Positions 16,629 through 24,857 of a stretch of DNA of 44,480 nucleotides are shown here, piece by piece. Origin of the DNA: Photobacterium sanctipauli (GTDB lineage Bacteria > Pseudomonadota > Gammaproteobacteria > Enterobacterales > Vibrionaceae); contig NZ_PYMA01000029.1 of NCBI RefSeq assembly GCF_003026495.1, positions 1 through 44,480 of the forward strand. Reading direction: 5' to 3'. A program made the translations under genes and the position numbers. The notes under the pieces are model-generated. The model ran no database searches and was not told the DNA's origin. It worked only from the letters and a program-made list of their open reading frames with translations. Within the stretch, counting starts at the first letter, position 1; each line of letters opens with the position of its first letter.

Positions 16629-18122
16629 TTAGTTAACTGCTAGTTCTGCATTTACCGCTTCGGTCTCGTCTTTTGCTGTCATCATACGGGTTAACATTGG
16701 AGAGCTGACCGCCATAAGCACCGCGACAGCGAGCGTTACCAAGCCAATGTTTTGGAACACCTCGGTGTATAGTGGCAATGTTAGCAATGGATCAGTCACG
16801 TTTTCAGGCGCAGCACTTAGGGTTGCAACATAACCACCAATGATGAATGAAGCCGCTTGGGTCAGGAACCATGCACCCATAGTAAAGCCCATCAAACGCT
16901 GTGGCACTAAGCTCGCCACCATGGCAAGGCCCAAACCACTGATCAACAACTCACCCAGGCTTTGGAATAGGTAAACCAAGACCATCCACCAAGCCGAGAC
17001 CATACCGGATTGATCGGCAAACCATAGGCCCGCTGCGGCTACTGACAAGAAGCCAAATGCACACATGAACATGCCCACGGTAAATTTACCCGGCATCGAC
17101 AAGTCGCGACCACGGCTACCGTAGTAGGTGTATAGGTAGGCCAGAATAGGGCTGCAAAGCACAACCCAAAATGGGTTTAGGGCCTGAAGGCTTACTGGGT
17201 TGATGTCAAAGCCTAGGAACTCGGTGCGTACGTTATAGATGGCGAAAAAGTTAAGTGAGGTTGGCATCTGGGCATAAAGCACATAGAACACAATGGCTTG
17301 TAGCATCAGTATAAATGCCACCATCATTTTCTTACGGGCAGCGCCAGTAACCTTAAAGGTTTCTTTCATGAAGATAGTCACCACCCCAACGCCGATCAGG
17401 CCAAGTACCAGGTTCGCCATGAAGATGTTTTGCAGTAGCCATGCACACACCACAATTGAGGCAACCGTCGCGGCAATAACAGCAGCAAGGCGAGTCATAT
17501 CGACAGGCTTGGCATCAGGCGTTGAACCAATCCCTTCAACTGTGCGGCGGAACATAATGTAGCTAAGCAGGCTAGCAATAAGGCCAAGGCCACAAATAAC
17601 AAAAGCGGTTGCATAGCCAAAGTTAGCGGCAATCACAGGGCTGAGCGACAGTGAGATCAGTGAGCCAATGTTGATGGACATGTAGTAAAGGGTGAATGCG
17701 CCATCAAGGCGGTTATCACCTTCTTCATAACATTTCGCCAGTAGGCTTGAAGGGTTGGCCTTGAAAAGACCGTTACCCACCGCGATGGCGCCGAGTGCGT
17801 AGAAGATAAACGAAGGCTCAAGGATCGAGAAGCCCATCAGGAAGTAACCCGCAGCCAGCACGATGGTACCGAATACCATTGTTCGTTTAGTACCTAAGAC
17901 ATGGTCGCCAACATAGCCACCCACGGACACCAAGCCATAAACCAAAGCTGCGAATGCGCCGAATGTGACGAAAGAGTCCTGCTGCGTAAAGCCCAATTGC
18001 TCTACGAAGTAGACTGCCAGAATACCTTGCAGTCCGTAATAGCCAAAACGCTCCCATAATTCGATAAAAAATATCATCTTAAACGGCTTTGGTTGGTCAA
18101 AGATACTAACCTTTGTTGTCAT
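16629..18122 (-). CDS. dtpA: POT/PTR-family proton-dependent di/tripeptide transporter, DtpA-like
   Basis: A 497-residue inner-membrane symporter with about 14 hydrophobic segments, the family's bacterial length. The first helix carries the ExxER proton-coupling motif (E21-LW-E24-R25) in IELWERFGYYGLQG. The PTR2 signature FKANPSSLLAKCYE and the following DGAFTLYYMSINIGS closely follow E. coli DtpA. It imports di- and tripeptides driven by protons. Single gene. A CRP-like sequence at 18221-18236 lies about 100 bp upstream of its start, so catabolite control is possible. DtpA and DtpB cannot be separated with certainty by eye. Confidence 0.9.
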   Translation of the reverse strand: MTTKVSIFDQPKPFKMIFFIELWERFGYYGLQGILAVYFVEQLGFTQQDSFVTFGAFAALVYGLVSVGGYVGDHVLGTKRTMVFGTIVLAAGYFLMGFSILEPSFIFYALGAIAVGNGLFKANPSSLLAKCYEEGDNRLDGAFTLYYMSINIGSLISLSLSPVIAANFGYATAFVICGLGLIASLLSYIMFRRTVEGIGSTPDAKPVDMTRLAAVIAATVASIVVCAWLLQNIFMANLVLGLIGVGVVTIFMKETFKVTGAARKKMMVAFILMLQAIVFYVLYAQMPTSLNFFAIYNVRTEFLGFDINPVSLQALNPFWVVLCSPILAYLYTYYGSRGRDLSMPGKFTVGMFMCAFGFLSVAAAGLWFADQSGMVSAWWMVLVYLFQSLGELLISGLGLAMVASLVPQRLMGFTMGAWFLTQAASFIIGGYVATLSAAPENVTDPLLTLPLYTEVFQNIGLVTLAVAVLMAVSSPMLTRMMTAKDETEAVNAELAVN

Positions 18123-18220
18123 TTTAGTTATAACCTCTATTGGTTGTGATTCGAGGTGGTGATTTAATCTGATTTTTAATATGCATAAAGTGACTTATGT
18201 TGATGTTTCAAAATGTAACT

Positions 18221-18236
18221 GGTGATATGTGTCACG
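18221..18236. promoter_or_regulatory. CRP-like site
   Basis: GGTGA-TATGTG-TCACG matches the TGTGA-N6-TCACA consensus at 8 of 10 positions with correct spacing. It is centred between the divergent peptide transporter (start 18122) and binding-protein gene (start 18354) and could act on either. Confidence 0.45.
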
Positions 18237-18353
18237 ATTTATAAAAAAGTTTGCATATAATTTTGTGGTGATTGTGATGAGAGAAGAGCGTAGAAATGAT
18301 TTGGGTGTACACTTATTCATACCAATAAGCAGTGTGCTAGAGGTTGGCTAAGT

Positions 18354-19178
18354 ATGAAAATTCTAATATTTGCTTATCGTTACTTATCTTTATATTACCG
18401 TTCGGCGTTGAGTATATTAGCGACATTTCTCGTTGTTTTAAGTACATATGCCTATGCAGAGAAGCCCAGCTTGACCGTTGCTATTTCGACGGATATGCCG
18501 CCATACGTGATGGATGGAGCAACCAAAGGATTACAGATAGACATTATCAACGAAGCGCTGAATGAACATTCGGTACAATTTGTTCAGATGCCGATTGCTG
18601 ATTTGCAAACGGCAGTACAGCAAGGGAAGGCTGATGCTGCGCTGAGTGTATTGCTCGATGATACCAATGTATTTTATTCCAACCACTATATTACCTTTGC
18701 CAATTATGCGATCAGTAAGAAAGCGGATGGTATTAAGATTGACTCGGTACCCGATTTAAAAGATCACCGAGTGCTCACGTGGCAAAACGCTTACTTAGAG
18801 CTTGGGCCTGAGTTTGGTGTTTTGTTTGGTCCTGACTCGCCTCAGCGGGAAAACTACATTGAATTTGCGGATCAGGCGGAGCAGGTAAAGCAGTTCTGGC
18901 AGCAAAATGGTGATATCGCTGTCATTGACCGCAGTATTTTCAGTCACTTTAGCCGAGCGATGGGCAAAACGATGGACGAGGTGATATTACACGCCTTGTT
19001 CTCACCGGTTACGCACTTCAAGGCCAGCTTTAAAGATGAAGAAGTAAGAGATTACTTTAATTATCGATTAGATCGCATGTGCCAAGATGGCCGATACAAC
19101 GCGCTGCTTGACCGATATGGTATTGCGTTACTGGCGACGATTTGTGATATCGGGGAGTCTGTCAAGGTGGAAGACTAA
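18354..19178 (+). CDS. Periplasmic solute-binding protein, SBP_bac_3 family, orphan
   Basis: A 274-residue exported protein. The signal peptide spans about residues 1-36 and ends near TYAYAEK. The mature domain opens with LTVAISTDMPPYVMDGATKG and LQIDIINEAL, the typical first lobe of family 3 binding proteins; the second lobe includes AVIDRSIFSHF (about 183-193). The C-terminus has two Cys (CQDGRY and TICDIGES) that could pair in the periplasm. No transporter subunits are adjacent. Such stand-alone proteins sometimes act as sensory receptors or accessory binding proteins. GAGG precedes the ATG. A perfect bidirectional terminator follows. Confidence 0.8.
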   Translation: MKILIFAYRYLSLYYRSALSILATFLVVLSTYAYAEKPSLTVAISTDMPPYVMDGATKGLQIDIINEALNEHSVQFVQMPIADLQTAVQQGKADAALSVLLDDTNVFYSNHYITFANYAISKKADGIKIDSVPDLKDHRVLTWQNAYLELGPEFGVLFGPDSPQRENYIEFADQAEQVKQFWQQNGDIAVIDRSIFSHFSRAMGKTMDEVILHALFSPVTHFKASFKDEEVRDYFNYRLDRMCQDGRYNALLDRYGIALLATICDIGESVKVED

Positions 19179-19206
19179 ATACAGTCAATGACTGCTGGGT
19201 GTGAAT

Positions 19207-19239
19207 AAAACTAAAGCAGGCATGGCCTGCTTTAGTTTT
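19207..19239. terminator. Bidirectional terminator
   Basis: A perfect 15-bp stem: 19207-19221 (AAAACTAAAGCAGGC) with 19225-19239, loop ATG. The A-rich 5' and T-rich 3' arms let it work for both convergent genes. Confidence 0.85.
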
Positions 19240-19246
19240 ATGGAAT

Positions 19247-19615
19247 TTACTTAGCTGGCATCAGCAGCTGGCCAAGGTAGCGAACAACATGAGCTGCATC
19301 TTGGGCTGTGGTGTTTACCTTTGCAATGATAGCCTGTGCGCGTTCGTCATCGTCTTTCAGCGCCAACTTAATCTTCTCGTTCATGGCTTGGGCATTTTCA
19401 AGCTTTTGTTTGCAGTCTTCAAACAGCGCGTTTAGAAACTGCAGGTCAACTTCACCGCCTTTAATGAAGGCTTCAGCAGCAATGCGATAAACCGTATGGA
19501 ACTTGGTTGCCATGTCTTTTTGATCACCTTGGCTTTCTTTGGCCCAGTCTTCTGCCCAGCCTTTAAAGATGATGGCGATTTGAGGGTTCGGAATAATGTT
19601 CACTTGTTGTTGCAT
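19247..19615 (-). CDS. Small soluble helical protein of unknown function (122 residues)
   Basis: The start is taken at MQQQVNIIPNPQ (ATG 19613-19615). The open frame continues upstream to 19795, but that extension runs through the neighbouring gene's terminator and has a non-protein-like composition. The 122 residues are mostly alpha-helical and charged, with no signal peptide or membrane segment: IIFKGWAEDWAKES near the N-terminus, FIKGGEVDLQFLNALFEDC in the middle, and an Asp/Glu/Lys-rich C-terminal half. The ribosome-binding site is weak. I do not recognise a named family. Convergent with the binding-protein gene. Confidence 0.7.
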   Translation of the reverse strand: MQQQVNIIPNPQIAIIFKGWAEDWAKESQGDQKDMATKFHTVYRIAAEAFIKGGEVDLQFLNALFEDCKQKLENAQAMNEKIKLALKDDDERAQAIIAKVNTTAQDAAHVVRYLGQLLMPAK

Positions 19616-19748
19616 TGGAGAAGTGTCCTTTGACGTCGTGCTACATAGTTTCAACGACGGGCATAGTAATCGAGTAGGGCAGTCACATAAAGGCTTATCA
19701 TGAACAATATGCGCAGTAGTTGGAAAATTAATCAATAAATAAAAGCAA

Positions 19749-19774
19749 AAAGAAGGGCCAATAGGCCCTTCTTT
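19749..19774 (-). terminator. Terminator of the 5'-nucleotidase gene
   Basis: AAAGAAGGGCC (19749-19759) pairs with GGCCCTTCTTT (19764-19774), loop AATA. On the minus strand it is followed by a T-rich run, 28 nt after the nucleotidase stop. Confidence 0.88.
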
Positions 19775-19801
19775 GTCTTTATCTTTCAATAACAAACAGA
19801 A

Positions 19802-21787
19802 TTAGTTTGCGCGGTTGAAAGTCACCACTTCGTAGTTCAGCGGTTTAAGTACTGGCATTTCTTGGGCGATGTAGTCGATCACGGCTTGTGCATCGGTGTT
19901 ACAACGGGTGTTTTCAGCCTTACAGTTAGGCGCGGCACCTTCATATTGAACCTTGAACTTACCGTTTACTTCTTTAATGTTCTTCACATTAAATGCAGTC
20001 AGTTTGCCGTCTACATAAGCTAGGTCGACACGGTCAGAGCTTTTCTGCTGTGCAGTAAATAGCGGTGTCCAACCATCGTTACCTGTTGCGTTGTAGTTGT
20101 TAACAGCAACATTGTAGGTTTTGTTGTCTTCTAGCGCGGTCCAAGTTGGGTTTTCTGCAGTGCCAGTCATGACTTCAACGAAATCTAGCTTACCCGTTTG
20201 GTAAGGGGTCGTTTCAGTGTACTGGTAGCGGATGTGGCCGCCGTAAGGGAACTTACCAGCGTGAGAGCCTTCAGGTAGCGTTGCTGCTACTGTACCTTCG
20301 ATAAGCTCTTTAATCACTTTACCTTTAACAGGAACTACAGACATGAAGTTCGAGAAAGGCAGTAGTTCTAGTGAGATGTTACCTTCACGGTATTCACCGG
20401 CTTCAATGTTGGTACGGATACCGCCAGCACCAATCAGCGAGAAGTCGACTTTCATACCTGTGACTTCTACAACTTCTGGTGAGTTTGCCCAGTAGTACTG
20501 GCCAGCAGCCAGGATAGGGGCAACATCAGAGCCGTGCTTGTCGGTACCGCGGTCGCCCGGACGACGCTCGTGGTTAATCTCTACTGGTACTTGCGCGATC
20601 ACTTGACCGTAAGCTTCGTCAACAGCCGGCTTGTATTTGGTATCGATAAGCTGACGCATCGTAGCTTCTTCATCTGTGATGGTGATGTTGTCTTCACCTT
20701 CGATAAAGTTAACGACTTTAGCGTTCTCTTCAGCGTTGAATTTGCTTTCAGCTTCACGCAGTGGCGAGTGGAAGTATTCGTCGTTGCTCAGTAGGGTATT
20801 CAAGCCGGCACAAGAGCTAACATCACCATTTGCATTAAAGGTGATTTCAAGCTGACCAATGGCTTGAGCATATTCACCCGCTTGAACCACACATGTTTGG
20901 TTCATGCCATTCGGGTTTGTGACCATTTGCGCGTAAACACCGTCGTTGGCATGGCCAATGTTGGTGAAGTCGCCAAGCAGGGTGTGAGAGTGACCACCCA
21001 CGATAAGGTCGATGCCATCTACATTAGAAGCCACTTCAACGTCGACCGCATTACCGATGTGTGTTAGGGCAACAATGTTGTTGATGCCTTTCGCTTTGAA
21101 CATGTCGACCGTTGCTTGTGCAGACTCAACCATGTCAAAGAACTGAACATCACCTGTGTTTGGCGATAGGTTTGGCATGTCGTCAAGCACAATACCGAAT
21201 ACCGCTACAATGTCTTTGCCTGCTGGCAGGTTGTTGATGTCTTCAACAACGGTTTTCTCGTTACCGTCGAAAGCGAACAGCGTGTATGGCTTCAGGTTTG
21301 TTTGATCTTTAAGATCGGCGTCTTTGCTCGCGTCAATGTTGGCCGCAAGCATTGGGAAGTTAAGGTTTTCGATGAAGTCGTTTAGCTTCGCATTGTTCAG
21401 ATCGAACTCGTGGTTACCCAGTGCCATTGCATCTAGGCCCATGCGGCTCAATAGCTCGGCATTCATTGCGCCTTCGTTTAGCTTGAAGTAGGCGCTACCT
21501 TGCCATGCGTCACCACCGTGCAGGAATAGGAAGCTCTTGTTCTGATCTTCAGCGGCTTTTCTGTATTCCTCAGCCATTGTTTGTAGACGAGGGTAGCCAC
21601 CGAACTCGTTGTAAACAAGGGTATCGTTTGCTTTAAAGCTCGATTTAACCGGATCGAAGTTTGAATGGGTGTCGTTGATATGGGCAACGGTTAGCGAGAA
21701 TGAATCAGCTGGCTCTGAAGGTGATAGCGAGCATCCAGCTAGTGCAACAGTCACTGACAGCGCAACAAGTGGTTTTGAAAACGTCAT
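19802..21787 (-). CDS. Lipoprotein 5'-nucleotidase / UDP-sugar hydrolase family metallophosphatase
   Basis: A 661-residue cell-envelope enzyme. The signal peptide ends in a lipobox LAGC with the lipidated Cys at residue 19. The N-terminal calcineurin-like domain has the dimetal motifs in order: HINDTHS (about 35-41), HGGDAWQGS, LGNHEFD, ALTHIG and GGHSHTLLG. The C-terminal 5'-nucleotidase domain includes SLIGAGGIRTNIEAGEYREG and the YNATGNDGW segment that caps the nucleoside. It releases nucleosides and phosphate from external nucleotides or NAD for uptake. It is about 100 residues longer than UshA-type enzymes, with an extra Cys pair (CKAENTRC) near the C-terminus. UshA, NutA and NadN-like roles cannot be distinguished here. 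Confidence 0.88.
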   Translation of the reverse strand: MTFSKPLVALSVTVALAGCSLSPSEPADSFSLTVAHINDTHSNFDPVKSSFKANDTLVYNEFGGYPRLQTMAEEYRKAAEDQNKSFLFLHGGDAWQGSAYFKLNEGAMNAELLSRMGLDAMALGNHEFDLNNAKLNDFIENLNFPMLAANIDASKDADLKDQTNLKPYTLFAFDGNEKTVVEDINNLPAGKDIVAVFGIVLDDMPNLSPNTGDVQFFDMVESAQATVDMFKAKGINNIVALTHIGNAVDVEVASNVDGIDLIVGGHSHTLLGDFTNIGHANDGVYAQMVTNPNGMNQTCVVQAGEYAQAIGQLEITFNANGDVSSCAGLNTLLSNDEYFHSPLREAESKFNAEENAKVVNFIEGEDNITITDEEATMRQLIDTKYKPAVDEAYGQVIAQVPVEINHERRPGDRGTDKHGSDVAPILAAGQYYWANSPEVVEVTGMKVDFSLIGAGGIRTNIEAGEYREGNISLELLPFSNFMSVVPVKGKVIKELIEGTVAATLPEGSHAGKFPYGGHIRYQYTETTPYQTGKLDFVEVMTGTAENPTWTALEDNKTYNVAVNNYNATGNDGWTPLFTAQQKSSDRVDLAYVDGKLTAFNVKNIKEVNGKFKVQYEGAAPNCKAENTRCNTDAQAVIDYIAQEMPVLKPLNYEVVTFNRAN

Positions 21788-21814
21788 TTAACTACCTTTT
21801 ATCGTTTATCTAAG

Positions 21815-21852
21815 TTAGCCCCAAGTGAATACCTGGCTAGAGTTGGGGCTAA
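21815..21852 (-). promoter_or_regulatory. Leader hairpin of the 5'-nucleotidase gene
   Basis: TTAGCCCCAA (21815-21824) and TTGGGGCTAA (21843-21852) form a perfect 10-bp stem with an 18-nt loop, 28-65 nt upstream of the start codon. It is probably inside the 5' leader or the promoter. It is not followed by T-residues, so an operator or mRNA-stabilising hairpin is more likely than an attenuator. Confidence 0.45.
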
Positions 21853-22114
21853 TAAGCTGCAAATATTTACCGCGCGCACTATATCCGAGATGAATGCATC
21901 GAGCAATTTCAAAAAAGTGATATTGGGATCACGATAATGTTTGAACGGTTAATCGTTGAGCAAACGATGGCATGAGGCGATTTTTCAATAAAAATCGTTA
22001 ACTTTGCATCACACCCAAGCTATAAGTTGTGTAAATAAATTATCTGGATCTTCATGTGGTTGGTGTGATTGGTCATGGCCTCAACCAGAGATTTTTATCG
22101 ATTGGCACCGTGGT

Positions 22115-22128
22115 GGGAAAAAAGTCCC
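22115..22128. promoter_or_regulatory. GGGA-N6-TCCC repeat, distal copy
   Basis: GGGAAAAAAGTCCC has the same arms and spacing as the element touching the rpiR start (22427-22440), 300 bp away. It is a candidate distal operator. Confidence 0.35.
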
Positions 22129-22359
22129 AAGCATAAATCTTGTCAGAAAGTGAATACACCATGAGCAAGAGTGAAACTCACGAACAAGATGAATTATTAA
22201 ATGGCATTAAAAATACCATTTAATATATACGTGTTAAATTGCTCAAATATGCACCAGTAAATTATTGCTTTGTTATTTTACTGTGAATTAATAATAGCAC
22301 CGAGTTTAATGAATTATTTTTCCCATGTTTGTATCGGTGAGCGATCACAAAACGGTAAT

Positions 22360-22440
22360 GGGAATTTTCTATTCCCTTGCCTGAATTGAGGGTAAATGGA
22401 AAAATTTCCCATATTGATGAAATGACGGGAAACAAATCCC
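22360..22440. promoter_or_regulatory. Cluster of three GGGAA/TTCCC inverted repeats before rpiR
   Basis: Three related dyads: GGGAATTTTCTATTCCC (22360-22376), GGAAAAATTTCC (22398-22409) and GGGAAACAAATCCC (22427-22440). The last abuts the ATG at 22442, so a bound protein there would block transcription or translation start. Probably the autoregulatory site of the RpiR-type regulator; this is inferred from position. Confidence 0.55.
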
Positions 22441-22441
22441 C

Positions 22442-23302
22442 ATGAATAAACAAGACTTTATTAGTGCAGTTAATATGTTTGAAACGCATACCGATGCCGA
22501 GAAGCGTATTGCGCATTATTTCATGGAGAATTACACCGTTCTACCATTCGCGAAAATAGATGATTTGTGCAAACAAATCGGCGTGGGAAAGGCTACGCTA
22601 GGTCGTTTTTTGCAGCGTATTGGGTTTAGTGGTTTTATTGAGTTTAAAAAAGAAGTGACTAACGACTTAACTCAAACGCTGACCACACCAATAGAGCGTT
22701 ATGAGCACCATACTAACTCCAAGCCAGAAAAAGACAGCAAAAGCTTATTAGCCAACCATTACCAAGAAGTGATGGTTAACATGGAAAAGTCATTCCAAGC
22801 ATTGTCAGAAGCAGACTTTGACAAAGCGGTTAAGTTGATGCGCTCGTCAAAAGGTAAGTTGTACGTGATGGGGAGCGCGTCATCAGAGGCACTGGCCAAT
22901 TATTTCTACCTGCTCGCTCGCTACCTGCGCCGTGACGTTGTGCTACTAAACGCCGATATCTCAACGCTACCGCATCAGCTTGTTGATGTGCAAAGTGACG
23001 ATGTGCTCTTGGCTATCTCATACCACCGTTATTCGAATATCACCGTTAAATTGGTGCGTTGGTTTCATGAGTGCGGCGGAAAGGCGATATTGATCACCGA
23101 TCAGGCCGTAAATCCATTTGTGCCTTACTGCGAAGTACAATTTACCGTCGAAAGTGCCGGGGAAGGGTTCTTTAATAATCGAACCGCCGGGTTTTCATTA
23201 ATTGAGGCTTTCATCAAAGGGTTATCTCAACAGCAGAAAAAAGATAATCGTTTTGATCGTATTGAAGGGTTATTCGACGATTTTAGGGTTTTCAAAAGCT
23301 AA
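22442..23302 (+). CDS. RpiR/MurR-family transcriptional regulator with SIS domain
   Basis: A 286-residue regulator. An N-terminal RpiR-type helix-turn-helix (about 1-77) contains the family stretch IDDLCKQIGVGKATLGRFLQ. The C-terminal SIS phosphosugar-binding domain (about 125-260) contains KLYVMGSASSEALANYF and VLLAISYHRYSNITVK. SIS regulators normally sense phosphorylated sugars, yet the downstream genes are a DcuC-type carrier and peptidase T. It lies 105 bp upstream of dcuC on the same strand, and GGGAA/TTCCC dyads crowd its start, suggesting autoregulation plus control of the two genes that follow. The effector is unknown. Confidence 0.9.
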   Translation: MNKQDFISAVNMFETHTDAEKRIAHYFMENYTVLPFAKIDDLCKQIGVGKATLGRFLQRIGFSGFIEFKKEVTNDLTQTLTTPIERYEHHTNSKPEKDSKSLLANHYQEVMVNMEKSFQALSEADFDKAVKLMRSSKGKLYVMGSASSEALANYFYLLARYLRRDVVLLNADISTLPHQLVDVQSDDVLLAISYHRYSNITVKLVRWFHECGGKAILITDQAVNPFVPYCEVQFTVESAGEGFFNNRTAGFSLIEAFIKGLSQQQKKDNRFDRIEGLFDDFRVFKS

Positions 23303-23407
23303 AAAATAAAGTTAAGCACTGTTTAATCCAAGGTGAAAGCCATTGGCTGGACAGTTGCGTCTTAAATTTCATTTCAATTTAAATTTATCAGTAACGATGA
23401 GGTTATT

Positions 23408-24769
23408 ATGATCACCTATTTGGCTGTGCCATCAATATTTGGTGTCGGGTATTTTATTGTCAAAAAATATAATACTCAGGCGGTATTATTTCTTGCTGGT
23501 CTTTTGATGATTGCGCTGGGGGTTATTAATGGCAACCCAGACTTTTTACCAAAAGGCGGCACGCATACTGGATCAATTATTGTCGACTTCTTTGAAGTGA
23601 TAAAAGTGCTGTCTTCTACTACCTTGGCAAAACTGGGGTTGATCATCATGGCAGTAGGAGGCTTCTCTAAATACATGGGCCATATTGGTGCCGCCAATGC
23701 GATGGTACAGATGGCAACAAAACCATTGTCGGTGGTAAAGAACCCGTATTTGGTATTGGCGCTGGCGTATGTGATTGGGCAACTGATCAACATCTTTATT
23801 CCGAGTGCGACGGGCTTGGCACTGCTGCTTTTGGTGGCTATGTACCCTGTGCTGGTGGGCGTGGGTTGTAACCCGGCTGCAGCAGCTGCCGTGGTTGCCA
23901 CTACAGGTTGCCTGGATTTAGGCCCTGCGTCTTCAGCAGCGAACAAGGCCGCAGAGGTATCGAATATCGATGTGGCGACTTACTTTGCGAGCTACCAGCT
24001 TCCGGTGGCGATTGCTGCCATGATCGTGGTGGCGGCATTGCACTTTGTTTGCCAGCGCTACTTTGACCGCAAAGACGAAGAAAACGGTGTTGAGCACGAA
24101 TTCAACCTAGAGATGAAAGAGCAGCGCAAGGCACCTAAGTGGTTCGCGATTTTGCCGGTGCTGCCGCTGATGCTACTGCTTACTTTCAGTAAGTTTGCCA
24201 TCACAACAGTAAAAATGGATGTAGTAACAGCTATGTTTATCGCGCTGTTTGTTTCTATGGTGTGTGATTTTATCTATACCCGAGACGGTAAAAGCGTTGC
24301 AGCCTCACTGAAAGTTTACCTTGAAGGTATGGGTAATGTGTTTGCTGGCGTGGTAACGCTAATCATCGCAGCTCAAGTCTTTGTAACTGGCCTACAGGCG
24401 ATTGGCTTTATCGATTTACTACTGAACTCTGCAGCCAATATGGGCTTGGGTTACTCGGCAATGGTTGTTGTTCTGGTTTCAATCATTGTCATGATCACCA
24501 TGCTATCTGGCTCAGGAAATGCTGCATTCTTTAGTTTCTCAAACCTAGCCCCAGATGTGGCTGCGCAGGTGGGTACAGCGACGGCCCATGTGGCACTGCC
24601 TATGCAGCTGGCTTCGGGCTTGATGCGCTCGGCTTCGCCGGTTGCGGGTGTTGTGATTGCATGTGCTGCTGTGGCAAACGTATCACCGATTGAATTGGCG
24701 AAGCGTACCGCTATTCCAATGATAGGTGGTTTGCTTACCGTCATGATCTGTTCGCAGGTTTTGGTATAG
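23408..24769 (+). CDS. dcuC: DcuC-family C4-dicarboxylate (or related) transporter
   Basis: A 453-residue inner-membrane carrier with about 12 hydrophobic segments. It has typical DcuC/UIT3 stretches: YLVLALAYVIGQLINIFIPSA, the Gly/Ala-rich TTGCLDLGPASSAANKAAE, and LSGSGNAAFFSFSNLAPD near the C-terminus. The classic role is anaerobic fumarate/succinate exchange or succinate efflux. Placement between an RpiR regulator and peptidase T raises the possibility of an amino-acid or peptide-derived substrate. GAGG precedes the ATG. A terminator closes the gene, so pepT may have its own promoter. Confidence 0.85.
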   Translation: MITYLAVPSIFGVGYFIVKKYNTQAVLFLAGLLMIALGVINGNPDFLPKGGTHTGSIIVDFFEVIKVLSSTTLAKLGLIIMAVGGFSKYMGHIGAANAMVQMATKPLSVVKNPYLVLALAYVIGQLINIFIPSATGLALLLLVAMYPVLVGVGCNPAAAAAVVATTGCLDLGPASSAANKAAEVSNIDVATYFASYQLPVAIAAMIVVAALHFVCQRYFDRKDEENGVEHEFNLEMKEQRKAPKWFAILPVLPLMLLLTFSKFAITTVKMDVVTAMFIALFVSMVCDFIYTRDGKSVAASLKVYLEGMGNVFAGVVTLIIAAQVFVTGLQAIGFIDLLLNSAANMGLGYSAMVVVLVSIIVMITMLSGSGNAAFFSFSNLAPDVAAQVGTATAHVALPMQLASGLMRSASPVAGVVIACAAVANVSPIELAKRTAIPMIGGLLTVMICSQVLV

Positions 24770-24801
24770 CCTAGGACAGCAATAGCGTCATAGTGATTAT
24801 A

Positions 24802-24825
24802 AGCGAGCCCCTTGGTGGGCTCGCT
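24802..24825 (+). terminator. Terminator between dcuC and pepT
   Basis: AGCGAGCCC (24802-24810) pairs with GGGCTCGCT (24817-24825), followed by GCTTTGAATTTT. It may attenuate read-through into pepT, which starts 33 bp later. Confidence 0.7.
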
Positions 24826-24857
24826 GCTTTGAATTTTGAATAGATTGTGGAGAGATC

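Larger units (their letters stand above)
21788..22441. other. Long intergenic region between divergent nucleotidase and rpiR genes
   Basis: 654 bp, AT-rich. Near the nucleotidase it carries a perfect 10-bp hairpin (21815-21852); near rpiR it carries several GGGA/TCCC inverted repeats. The middle (about 21900-22100) shows no gene or RNA signature I recognise. Only very short frames (20 codons or fewer) occur. Confidence 0.5.

Noticed and set aside
21921..21936. GTGATATTGGGATCAC as a CRP site upstream of the nucleotidase gene
   Set aside because: The spacing between half-sites is 8 bp, not the required 6.
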